NCBI GenBank assembly: GCA_036496285.1
Contig: DASXLI010000100.1
Span: 4,441 to 68,440, forward strand
Direction of reading: 5' to 3'
Origin: DP-19 sp036496285
GTDB lineage: Bacteria > Desulfobacterota > Binatia > UTPRO1
DNA: 64,000 nt
The position numbers and the translations under genes are program-made. Numbering within the stretch: position 1 is the first letter of the stretch; each line of letters begins with the position of its first letter. Positions 41,763 to 49,721 of this stretch are shown one piece after another. The notes beneath the pieces are model-generated. The model did no database searches and had not been told where the DNA came from. It worked only from the letters and a program-made list of their open reading frames with translations.

Positions 41763-42722
41763 ATGACGACTCCTGAAGGGACTTCTGCCATGCGCCGCAT
41801 TCTGGTAGCACTCGATGGCTCACCGCTTGCCGAGGCCATCGTGGAGCCGGTCCGCGTCTTCTCGACCCGGCTCGGCGCCGACATCGTGCTCTGTCACGTC
41901 GTCGCCGTTCCGGAGGCCGCCCCCGACCAGACCACGCCCGCCGCAGCGCAGGCCATAGATCTCGTGGTCACGCGGGAACGAAAATGTGCGGAGAGCTACC
42001 TCGAAAGCACGGCGCAGGGTCTGCGCGACGCGGGCGTGACCGTGCGGACGGTGACCGCGGCGGGCGATCCCGCGACGGAAATCGTGCGCCTCGCCGAGCG
42101 CGAGGGCGCCGATTTCATCGCGATCGCAACGCACGGCCGATCGGGAATCGGGCGGTGGCTCTACGGCAGCGTCGCCGATGCGGTCCTGCATTCGGCGACG
42201 ACGCCGATCTTCCTGCTGCGTGCGCCGGACGGGCCGACGCCGCCGTTCGACGTCCGTCGCGTCGTCGTGGGCCTCGACGGCTCGGAGGTCGCGGAGCGCG
42301 CGCTTCCGACGGCGGAGGAGATCGCCCGCCGGTTTCACGTGCCGCTCGCCATGGTGCGCGTCGTCGAGACGTCGACGCTCGCCTTCGCCGGGGATCCGGC
42401 CGCAGGCGTCTACGTCGACTATCAGCGCATTCTCGAGATGTTGCGAGACGGCGCGGCGCAGTATCTCGACGCGTGCGCGGCCGGCGTTCGCCGCCGCGGG
42501 ATCACGGTCGAGACGATCGTGGCAGCCGGCAGCGCCGCGGACGAGCTCGTCGCGCAGGCTCGCGTCGAGAGCGGAACGCTTCTGGTCCTCGGCACGCACG
42601 GCCGCAGCGGCTGGCGCGCCGCCGCCCTCGGAAGCGTGGCGCGCCGCGTGGCGCTGCTCGCGACGTCGGCGGTCTTCCTCGTTCGCGGGCACGGGGCGGA
42701 GCCCACATCGACGAAGCCCTGA
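41763..42722 (+). CDS. tandem universal stress protein
   Basis: 319 residues, two UspA domains. Each has the ATP-binding loop G-2x-G-9x-G-S: ATHGRSGIGRWLYGSVADAV in the first, LGTHGRSGWRAAALGSVARR in the second. Each starts with a RILVALDGS or RVVVGLDGSE strand. Tandem ATP-binding USPs support survival under hypoxia and growth arrest. It opens the cluster and has its own -24/-12 element. The phosphorylase gene follows after 54 bases, probably cotranscribed. Confidence 0.92.
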   Translation: MTTPEGTSAMRRILVALDGSPLAEAIVEPVRVFSTRLGADIVLCHVVAVPEAAPDQTTPAAAQAIDLVVTRERKCAESYLESTAQGLRDAGVTVRTVTAAGDPATEIVRLAEREGADFIAIATHGRSGIGRWLYGSVADAVLHSATTPIFLLRAPDGPTPPFDVRRVVVGLDGSEVAERALPTAEEIARRFHVPLAMVRVVETSTLAFAGDPAAGVYVDYQRILEMLRDGAAQYLDACAAGVRRRGITVETIVAAGSAADELVAQARVESGTLLVLGTHGRSGWRAAALGSVARRVALLATSAVFLVRGHGAEPTSTKP

Positions 42723-42776
42723 CCATAAGCGCCGGGTCGTGCCCCATCGGTGTCGAGATCTGATAGTCGGACGGCG

Positions 42777-44279
42777 GTGAACGCGCACGCATTGCGTCTG
42801 CGACGCCTCGGTATCGACACGCGCCAGGAGGTCGTCATCTACCTGCGCGCCGACTGCGAGGTCTGCCGCTCGGAAGGTCTCGAGACCGAGGCCCGCGTCG
42901 AGGTGACGTGCGGGATACGGACGATCACGGCGACGCTGAACGTCGTCACCTCGGATCTGCTCGCGCCTGGCGAGGCAGGCTTGTCCGAAGCCGCATGGGA
43001 GCGGCTCGGCGCGCGCGAGGGCGACGAGGCGTCCATCGCACACTCGCCGCCGCTCGAGTCGCTCGGCTACGTGCGCGGCAAGCTCTACGGCGAGCCGCTC
43101 GACGAGATGGCGATGCGGGCGATCGTCGTCGACATCGTCGCGGGACGGTATTCCGACGTGCAACTCGCGTCGTTCATCACCGCGTGCGCGGCGCGGCGCC
43201 TGAGCGAGCGCGAGATCGTCGCGCTCACGACGGCGATGGTCGACGTCGGCAAGCGCCTCGCGTGGGGCACGCAACCCGTCGTCGACAAGCACAGCATCGG
43301 CGGGCTTCCCGGAAATCGCACGACCTTGATCGTGGTTCCGATCGTCGCCGCGTTCGGCCTCACGATGCCGAAGACGTCCTCGCGCGCGATCACCTCGCCG
43401 GCGGGGACGGCCGACGCGATGGAGACGCTCGCGCCCGTGACGCTCGATGCGGCGACGCTCCGGCGCGTCGTCGAGCGGGAGGGCGGCTGCATCGCGTGGG
43501 GCGGCGCGCTCCAGCTGAGTCCCGCGGACGACATCATCATCCGGGTCGAGCGGCCGCTCGACGTCGATGCCGAGGGTCAGCTCATCGCTTCCGTCCTCTC
43601 CAAGAAGGTTGCGGCCGGATCGAGCCACGTCGTCGTCGACGTTCCCGTCGGGCCGCTCGCGAAGATCCGCACCGTCGAGGCGGCTGAGCGGCTCAGCACA
43701 TCCTTGACGCTCGTCGGTCGGGCCGTCGGTCTGGATGTACGGGTCGTCTTCACCGACGGACTGCAGCCGGTCGGGCGCGGCGTGGGGCCCGCGCTCGAGG
43801 CGCGGGATGCGCTCGCCGTTCTCCGGCGTACGCCCGACGCGCCTGCGGACCTTCGCCAGCGCGCGCTGCTCCTCGCCGGGCATGTGCTCGAGTGCGCCGC
43901 GAGCGTTCCCGCGGGCACGGGCCGCGTGAGCGCGGAGGCGATCCTGGCCGACGGCCGCGCGCTCAGGAAGTTCGAGGCGATCTGTGAGGCGCAAGGGGGC
44001 ATGCGCGAGCCGCCGCGCGCGCGCCATTGCGAGCCTGTGCTCGCCGCCGCGCGTGGCGTCGTAGGCGCGATCGACAACCGGCGTCTCGCGCGCGTCGCGA
44101 AGCTCGCGGGAGCACCGACCGACCCGGCGGCCGGTCTCGAGCTGCACGTCGGCATCGGCTCCAGCGTGGAGCGCGGCACGCCGCTCTACACCGTGCACGC
44201 GGATGCGCGGGGCGAGCTCGCATACGCCGTGGCGTACGTGCGTGCGCACGCCGACATCATCGCGATCAGTGCCGACTGA
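42777..44279 (+). CDS. AMP / thymidine phosphorylase family protein
   Basis: 500 residues. The family signature is clear: DKHSIGGLPGNRTTLIVVPIVAAFG and KTSSRAITSPAGTADAMETLAPV, the AMP phosphorylase version of the thymidine phosphorylase motif. It also has the extra N-terminal domain (ALRLRRLGIDTRQEVVIYLR). It should phosphorolyse a nucleoside or nucleoside monophosphate, releasing base and ribose phosphate, a possible ATP-saving route in starved cells. GTG 42777 is chosen because NAHALRLRRLGIDT is the usual N-terminus; GTG 42750 is possible. Confidence 0.88.
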   Translation: MNAHALRLRRLGIDTRQEVVIYLRADCEVCRSEGLETEARVEVTCGIRTITATLNVVTSDLLAPGEAGLSEAAWERLGAREGDEASIAHSPPLESLGYVRGKLYGEPLDEMAMRAIVVDIVAGRYSDVQLASFITACAARRLSEREIVALTTAMVDVGKRLAWGTQPVVDKHSIGGLPGNRTTLIVVPIVAAFGLTMPKTSSRAITSPAGTADAMETLAPVTLDAATLRRVVEREGGCIAWGGALQLSPADDIIIRVERPLDVDAEGQLIASVLSKKVAAGSSHVVVDVPVGPLAKIRTVEAAERLSTSLTLVGRAVGLDVRVVFTDGLQPVGRGVGPALEARDALAVLRRTPDAPADLRQRALLLAGHVLECAASVPAGTGRVSAEAILADGRALRKFEAICEAQGGMREPPRARHCEPVLAAARGVVGAIDNRRLARVAKLAGAPTDPAAGLELHVGIGSSVERGTPLYTVHADARGELAYAVAYVRAHADIIAISAD

Positions 44280-44306
44280 GCAGCGGGCCGCGTCCCGGTG
44301 CGCCTC

Positions 44307-45197
44307 CTATCGCGGAGGTATCTCATCCCGGAGGAAGGCAACGATCGCGCGCGCGGCGGCGTCGTCCAATACGCCGCGAAAGTGCGGCATCGTCGGACGC
44401 TCGTCGTCGAGCATGTGCCACACGCCGGCGCGGAGCGACGCGCCATCGTGCGCCGAGAGAAAGGCGCGATCGAACTCCGGTGCTGCCCGTCCGGACGGCG
44501 ACCGACCGCCGTGGCCTTCCTCGCCGTGGCACCCCGCGCAGAAGCGCTCGTAGGTCTCGTATCCCGGGGACAGCAGCCGCACGTACGCCACGAGCGCGCG
44601 AGCCGCGCCATCGTCGATGGGCTCCGGCAACGGGGGCATGCGCGGACCCCCGTGGCGGACCATCGTCTGCAGCTCGCGATCGGAGACCGCGGCCTGGAAC
44701 GCGGGATCGCCGAGCGCCCGCGGCCGGGGCGCATCGCGTGCGGGGGCCGATCCTCCGAACGGTCCATGGCAATCCGCGCAGCCCGCGACGTACAGCGAGC
44801 GCCCGCGCTCGACCAGCGGCCAGTCCACACGGGCCATCCGGCGGAGGTGGCTCACCAGCGCTTCGCCGCGCTCGGCGCGCCGCCGGAGCGCCGCCGGATC
44901 GATCGCGAGCGGGGCCGAGCCGCCGTCGAGTATCCGCCGCACGAGCACCTCGGGATCCGCGGCGGCCGCACGGTCGAGCGCTGGCGGCGGATGTACGAAC
45001 AACGCGGCGTCGGCGCCGTCACCGGCGGCCGTCGCGCCGTGGCAATGGGCGCACTCGGCCGCGAAGAGCCGGGCGCCGATGGTGCTCGCGGTTGCCGGCG
45101 GGCTCCCTGCCATGCCGGGAGACCGCACGGCGAGGAGCAACGCCGTCAGGATCGCCGCAATGCGTTGTTGCCGGCCGTCTCCTCCTCGTGCCGTCAT
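44307..45197 (-). CDS. tri-heme cytochrome c, periplasmic
   Basis: 296 residues with a signal peptide (IAAILTALLLAVRSPGMA) and three class I heme motifs: C49-A-H-C-H53, C140-A-D-C-H144 and C220-A-G-C-H224. Methionine ligands are likely in GPRMPPLPEP and RPTMPHFRG. The layout (three successive mono-heme domains) resembles the cytochrome subunits that take electrons from membrane dehydrogenases such as alcohol or gluconate dehydrogenases. It is divergent from two further cytochrome genes and may be controlled by a shared sigma-54 region. Confidence 0.9.
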   Translation of the reverse strand: MTARGGDGRQQRIAAILTALLLAVRSPGMAGSPPATASTIGARLFAAECAHCHGATAAGDGADAALFVHPPPALDRAAAADPEVLVRRILDGGSAPLAIDPAALRRRAERGEALVSHLRRMARVDWPLVERGRSLYVAGCADCHGPFGGSAPARDAPRPRALGDPAFQAAVSDRELQTMVRHGGPRMPPLPEPIDDGAARALVAYVRLLSPGYETYERFCAGCHGEEGHGGRSPSGRAAPEFDRAFLSAHDGASLRAGVWHMLDDERPTMPHFRGVLDDAAARAIVAFLRDEIPPR

Positions 45198-45239
45198 CGG
45201 GACGATTGCCTGAAGATATCGCCGCCGCATACCACGAGC

Positions 45240-45255
45240 GGCAACTGCCGGACCA
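45240..45255 (-). promoter_or_regulatory. candidate sigma-54 promoter of the tri-heme cytochrome (weaker)
   Basis: On the minus strand TGGTCCGGCAGTTGCC has GG at -24 and TTGC at -12 correctly spaced. Predicted start near 45229 gives a leader of about 31 bases to ATG 45197. The -24 half is degenerate. Confidence 0.4.
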
Positions 45256-45364
45256 GCATGACAACGGTTCCAAGATCCGGGAATATCCCGATTGCCGGTT
45301 TCGCAATTCCGCGTCCCTGCGGCAATGGTCCCCGTGGGCCCCATTGCCTCGATCCGCGACGCCA

Positions 45365-45380
45365 TGGCACGGAATCGGCA
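45365..45380 (+). promoter_or_regulatory. candidate sigma-54 promoter of the cytochrome operon
   Basis: TGGCACGGAATCGGCA has a perfect TGGCACG -24 element and GGCA at -12. The predicted start (about 45391) falls only two bases before ATG 45393, with the ribosome site AGGGAAGG upstream of it. Either the message is leaderless, or the protein starts at a later GTG, or the match is coincidental. Confidence 0.45.
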
Positions 45381-45392
45381 AGGGAAGGATTC

Positions 45393-45773
45393 ATGCGCCT
45401 TCTGAGAGCAGTGGGACAGGTGGTGCAATGGGCGGCGGCGGTGCCGCTCGTGGCAGCGCTTGCCGCCGGCGCGATCGCGCCTCGGGCTGGACGGGCGCAG
45501 CCCCCGCAGGACGAGGACGGCTCGCCGGCCGCGGTGTTCCATTCGCAATGTGCCCGCTGCCATGGGGAGCGTGGACACACGGATACCGCCGGAGCCCGCG
45601 CGCTCAAGGTAGCGCCGCTCGTCAACGATCCGCGGCTCGCTGCGATGACGCCAGAGGCGATCGTCGCCCTCGTGAAAGCGGATCCGAAGCACCGCGGAGT
45701 CGTGAAGCTGCGCGACGAGGATCTCCTTCGCGCCGCGTCCTTCGTCAGGCAGCTCGCACGGGAGCGGCAGTAG
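45393..45773 (+). CDS. mono-heme cytochrome c
   Basis: 126 residues with a signal peptide (AAAVPLVAALAAGAIAPRAG) and one heme motif, C53-A-R-C-H57. I see no clear methionine distal ligand; MTPEAIVALVKADPKHRGV is the family-like C-terminal part. A small periplasmic electron carrier is likely. AAGGGAAGG precedes the ATG. Four bases separate it from the next cytochrome gene. Confidence 0.87.
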   Translation: MRLLRAVGQVVQWAAAVPLVAALAAGAIAPRAGRAQPPQDEDGSPAAVFHSQCARCHGERGHTDTAGARALKVAPLVNDPRLAAMTPEAIVALVKADPKHRGVVKLRDEDLLRAASFVRQLARERQ

Positions 45774-45776
45774 GTC

Positions 45777-46286
45777 ATGGGGCGCCCCGACCGTCATCGC
45801 GGGCTTTCCGGAGGTCGAGCGAGCCGCGTCGTGGGCGTCGTCGCCGCTCTCCTGTCGATGCTCGCCGTCTCCGCGTGTGTGATGACCGTGGACCGTGGCG
45901 GTGCGCAGATTCAGCTGCCGGGCACTGATCTCGTCGCGCTCGGCCGCTCCGAGTTCGCGCAGGCGTGCGCGCCCTGTCACGGCATCGAGGCGCGCGGCGA
46001 TGGCCCCGTCGCGCCGGCGTTGCGGGTGCCTCCGCCCGATCTGACGCTGCTTGCGGACGGCGCCGGCGGTGCGTTTCCGCGCGACCGCGTAGTCGCGGTC
46101 ATCGTCGGAGACATTCCGTTGGCGGTGCACGGCTCGCGGGAGATGCCCATCTGGCGCGATCGCTTCATCGGCCGGAGCGACGGGGCCGAGGCGGTCGCAT
46201 CGGTCTACGCACGCCGTTGGCTCGAGGCGATCGTCTCCTATCTGGTGAGCGTCCAGCGTCCGGTGCGTGCACCGGAGGAAGCCTGA
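45777..46286 (+). CDS. lipoprotein cytochrome c
   Basis: 169 residues. The signal peptide ends in a lipobox (LAVSAC, lipidated C34), so it is membrane-anchored. One heme motif, C64-A-P-C-H68, with the probable Met ligand in SREMPIW. ACxPCHGIEARGDGPVAP and the Met region closely parallel the cytochrome domain fused to the P-type ATPase (CASCHGIDGRGDGPVAP; TAQMPVWG), so the two are paralogues. Cotranscribed with the preceding cytochrome and, after ten bases, the PCMT fusion gene. Confidence 0.87.
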   Translation: MGRPDRHRGLSGGRASRVVGVVAALLSMLAVSACVMTVDRGGAQIQLPGTDLVALGRSEFAQACAPCHGIEARGDGPVAPALRVPPPDLTLLADGAGGAFPRDRVVAVIVGDIPLAVHGSREMPIWRDRFIGRSDGAEAVASVYARRWLEAIVSYLVSVQRPVRAPEEA

Positions 46287-46296
46287 AGGAGCAATC

Positions 46297-48270
46297 ATGG
46301 ACTCCCAATACCAAGCCGATCGCGAGCGCATGATCGAGCGGCACCTCGTGGCGCGCGGTATTCGCGATCGGGCGGTGCTCGATGCGATGCGCGCGGTGCC
46401 GCGCGAGGCATTCGTCGCGGGCGAGCTGGCGGAGTTCGCGTACGAGGATGCGCCGCTGCCCATCGAAGCCGGTCAGACGATCTCGCAGCCGTACATCGTG
46501 GCCGAGATGACCGTCGCCCTGGGCCTCGGGTCGGAGGTTCGGGTGCTGGATGTCGGCACGGGATCCGGCTACGCGGCGGCGGTGCTGAGTCGGATCGCGC
46601 GTGAGGTGTACACGATCGAGCGCCACGAGGAGCTCGCGGAAGCGGCCACGCGCCGTTTGCGGTCGCTCGGCTACGAGAACGTGCACGTGCGCCACGGCGA
46701 CGGTACGCTCGGCTGGCCGGAGCATGCGCCGTACGACGGCATCATCGTCGCGGCCGGGGGGCCCGACGTGCCGAAGCCGCTCCTCGAGCAGCTCGCCGTC
46801 GGCGGGCGTCTCGTCGTACCGGTCGGGCCGACGCCGCGCGAGCAGGTCCTCGTGCGCGTCACGCGGACGGGGGAGGAGACGTACGAGCGCGAGACGCTCG
46901 GCGCGGTACGCTTCGTGCCGCTGATCGGCGCCGAAGGATGGAGCGCTCGAGAAGCGCCGCGGGCCGGCCGCGCGCCCACGATCAGCACGCTGCTTCGCGA
47001 AAGCGCGGAGCCGATCGGCGACATCGACGCGGACCGTATCGACGCGCTCGTCGACCGGATCGGCGACGCGCGCATCGTGCTGATCGGCGAGGCGACCCAC
47101 GGCACGTCCGAGTTCTATCGCATGCGTGCCCGCATCACGCGGGAGCTGATTCAGCGGCGCGGCTTCACGACCGTCGCCATCGAGGGCGACTGGCCGGACG
47201 TCGCCCGCGTCGACGATTGGGTGCACGATCGCCCCACACCGAGCGTCCAATGGACGCCGTTCGCCAGGTTCCCGACCTGGATGTGGAGGAATACCGACGT
47301 CGACGAATTCGTCCGTTGGCTGCGACAGCACAACGGCGGCGTGGCGCCCGAGCAGCGTGTCGGCTTCCACGGCCTCGACCTCTATAGCCTCTACACCTCG
47401 GTCGGCGAGGTGCTCCGGTACCTCGACGGCGTCGATCCCGGGGCGGCCGGCGCGGCACGCGAGCGCTATGGCTGCCTGACCCCGTGGCAGGGCGACCCGG
47501 CGGCATACGGCCGCGCGGTCGTGACGGAAGGCTATCGTGCGTGCGAGGCCGAGGTCGTCGCCATGCTCCGGGACCTCCTGGAGCGTCGGCTCGACTACAT
47601 GCGGCGCGACGGCGACCGCTTCCTCGATGCGCTGCAGAACGCCCGCGTCGTCGCCAACGCCGAGCAGTACTACCGCGCGATGTACTACGGCTCGGTTCAT
47701 TCGTGGAACCTGCGCGACCAGCACATGTTCGAGACGCTGCAGGTGCTGCTCGCTTTCCGCGGTCCCGACGCCAAGGCGGTCATATGGGAGCACAATTCCC
47801 ACGTCGGCAACGCGGCGGCGACCGAGATGGGCGCCCGCGGCGAGTTCAACGTCGGCCAGCTCGCCCGGACGGAGTTCGGCGACGCCGCCTTCAGCATCGG
47901 ATTCGGCACCGACCGTGGCACCGTCGCGGCCGCGACGGACTGGGATGGCCCGATGGAGGTGAAGCGGGTGCGACCCGCCCACGCCGAGAGCTATGAGCGG
48001 CTCTGCCATGACAGCGGCGTCGCGGCGTTCCTGCTCGCGCTCCGAAAGCCGCGGCGCGCCGAGGTGCGCGGCGAGCTCACGGCGCCGCGCCTCGAGCGGG
48101 CGATCGGCGTGATCTATCGGCCGGATACGGAGCTCGCGAGCCATTACTTCCAGGCGGTCCTGCCCGCGCAATTCGACGAGTACGTCTGGTTCGACGAGAC
48201 GCGTGCGGTGACGCCGCTCGCGACGGCCCGGCCGCACGGTGCGCCCGAGACGTATCCGTTCGGGCTGTGA
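46297..48270 (+). CDS. protein-L-isoaspartate methyltransferase fused to erythromycin esterase-like domain
   Basis: 657 residues; AAGGAGCAATC before ATG 46297. Residues 1-215 are PCMT, with QTISQPYIVAEMTVAL and the SAM loop LDVGTGSGYAAAVLS; this repairs isoaspartate in aged proteins. Residues 235-640 are an erythromycin esterase-like hydrolase (LIGEATHGTSEFYRMRARIT, VAIEGDWPDVARVDDWVH, WEHNSHVGNAAATEMG) with the conserved His and Glu residues. EreA/B esterases open macrolide lactones, but most family members have unknown substrates, so antibiotic resistance should not be assumed. Protein repair suits a persistence cluster. Confidence 0.9.
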   Translation: MDSQYQADRERMIERHLVARGIRDRAVLDAMRAVPREAFVAGELAEFAYEDAPLPIEAGQTISQPYIVAEMTVALGLGSEVRVLDVGTGSGYAAAVLSRIAREVYTIERHEELAEAATRRLRSLGYENVHVRHGDGTLGWPEHAPYDGIIVAAGGPDVPKPLLEQLAVGGRLVVPVGPTPREQVLVRVTRTGEETYERETLGAVRFVPLIGAEGWSAREAPRAGRAPTISTLLRESAEPIGDIDADRIDALVDRIGDARIVLIGEATHGTSEFYRMRARITRELIQRRGFTTVAIEGDWPDVARVDDWVHDRPTPSVQWTPFARFPTWMWRNTDVDEFVRWLRQHNGGVAPEQRVGFHGLDLYSLYTSVGEVLRYLDGVDPGAAGAARERYGCLTPWQGDPAAYGRAVVTEGYRACEAEVVAMLRDLLERRLDYMRRDGDRFLDALQNARVVANAEQYYRAMYYGSVHSWNLRDQHMFETLQVLLAFRGPDAKAVIWEHNSHVGNAAATEMGARGEFNVGQLARTEFGDAAFSIGFGTDRGTVAAATDWDGPMEVKRVRPAHAESYERLCHDSGVAAFLLALRKPRRAEVRGELTAPRLERAIGVIYRPDTELASHYFQAVLPAQFDEYVWFDETRAVTPLATARPHGAPETYPFGL

Positions 48271-48295
48271 TGCCGATCGACTGAACGAGACGGCG

Positions 48296-49708
48296 TTGCA
48301 GGCCTCGAGCAATTTCCCTACGATTCCCGCGGCAGTGGCCGAAGGGACGAAAGGCGCGATTCTCGTCGCGGATGACGAGGCGGCGGTCCGCGAGAGCATC
48401 GCGGAGGTGCTGCGGGACGAGGGCTACCAGGTGACCGCGGTCGCGGACGGCGCCGCGGCGCTGCAGGCCGTCGACGGACGCGAGTTCGACATCGTGCTCA
48501 CCGACCTTCGGATGCCGGGCGCCGACGGGCTCGCAATCCTCCGCCACGTCCGTCAGGTGTCGCCGCAGGCGCTCGTGCTGCTCATGACCGCACACGCAAC
48601 CGTCGACACGGCCATCGAGGCGTTGCAGCGCGGGGCGCAGGACTATCTCCTCAAGCCACTCATCTTCGAGGACGTGCTGCACAAGATCGACCACCTCCTG
48701 CACCATCGCCAGGTCGCGTGGGAGAACCAGATGCTGCGCAATCACTTCGCGCGGCAATGGGACTTCGACAACCTGGTCGGCAGCTCGCTCGCGATGCGTG
48801 AGGTGATGACGCTCGTGCGGAAGGTCGCGCCGACGCCGAGCACGGTGCTGATCACCGGGGAGAGCGGGGTCGGGAAGGAGGTCGTGGCGCGGGCCATTCA
48901 TCACTTCAGTGAGGTCCGGGAGCGAATTTTCCTCCCGGTGAACTGCGGCGCGATTCCCGAGAATCTCCTCGAGAGTCAGCTCTTCGGACATCTTCGCGGG
49001 TCGTTCACGGGTGCGGTCAGCAATCAGGAAGGGCTCTTTCAGCGGGCGCGCGGCGGCACGATCTTCCTCGACGAGATCGGCGACGTGCCGTTGAACCTGC
49101 AGGTGAAGCTCCTGCGCACGATCGAGCAGAAGGAGATCCAGCCGGTGGGCGCGTCGAATCCGCAGAACGTCGACGTGCGCGTGATCGCGGCCACGAACCG
49201 CGACCTGGCGCAGGCGTCGGAGGCGGGGGAGTTCCGTGAGGATCTCTACTATCGTCTCAACGTCATCGGCATCGAGATTCCACCGCTCCGTGAACGGCGG
49301 GAGGACATTCCGGCGCTCGTCCAGCACTTCGTCGCGATCCACAACCGCGAGCTGCGCAAGAGCTTCAAGGGCGTCGACGGGGTCACGATGAAGGTGCTGC
49401 TCTCGTTGCCCTGGAAGGGGAACGTCCGTGAGCTCGACAACGTCATCGAGCATGCGATGATTCTCGGCGAGGGCGACTGGATCACGGTCGCCGACCTGCC
49501 GCGCGCCCTGAAGCCGGAGGACGTCGTGTCGGCGGCGGTCGGCGACAATCTCCGCGAGGCGCTGCGCGTGTACGAGCGGGCCCACATCGAGAGCGTGCTC
49601 GCCGGCTCGGACGGCGACAAGCACGTGGCGGCCGAGCGCCTTGGCGTCTCGCTTTCCTCTCTCTACCGGAAGCTCGAAGAGCTGGGGATCACGATGGCGA
49701 CGATGTGA
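48296..49708 (+). CDS. NtrC-type sigma-54 response regulator
   Basis: About 470 residues: receiver domain (ILVADDEAAVRE; phospho-acceptor in DIVLTDLRMPG; Lys in YLLKPLIF), AAA+ domain (GESGVGKEVVARAIHH; GTIFLDEIGDVPLNLQ) and Fis-type HTH (AAERLGVSLSSLYRKLEELGI). The sigma-54 contact loop reads GSFTGA instead of GAFTGA. Start uncertain: TTG 48296 (weak GAG ahead) or GTG 48335. No histidine kinase is nearby. As the only response regulator inside a cluster with several -24/-12 elements, it is the obvious candidate activator of the cluster. Confidence 0.92.
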   Translation: MQASSNFPTIPAAVAEGTKGAILVADDEAAVRESIAEVLRDEGYQVTAVADGAAALQAVDGREFDIVLTDLRMPGADGLAILRHVRQVSPQALVLLMTAHATVDTAIEALQRGAQDYLLKPLIFEDVLHKIDHLLHHRQVAWENQMLRNHFARQWDFDNLVGSSLAMREVMTLVRKVAPTPSTVLITGESGVGKEVVARAIHHFSEVRERIFLPVNCGAIPENLLESQLFGHLRGSFTGAVSNQEGLFQRARGGTIFLDEIGDVPLNLQVKLLRTIEQKEIQPVGASNPQNVDVRVIAATNRDLAQASEAGEFREDLYYRLNVIGIEIPPLRERREDIPALVQHFVAIHNRELRKSFKGVDGVTMKVLLSLPWKGNVRELDNVIEHAMILGEGDWITVADLPRALKPEDVVSAAVGDNLREALRVYERAHIESVLAGSDGDKHVAAERLGVSLSSLYRKLEELGITMATM

Positions 49709-49721
49709 GCGAGTAGGAACC

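Noticed and set aside
41551..41766. 71-residue plus-strand frame before the USP gene
   Set aside because: No ribosome site or motif, and it contains the candidate sigma-54 promoter.
44027..45928. Plus-strand open frame across the tri-heme cytochrome region
   Set aside because: Arg/Ala/Gly-rich with no domain, while the opposite strand has three CxxCH motifs and a signal peptide.
46297..48270. Macrolide resistance gene
   Set aside because: The esterase-like domain is a broad family and is fused to a protein repair enzyme inside a stress cluster, so resistance is not supported.
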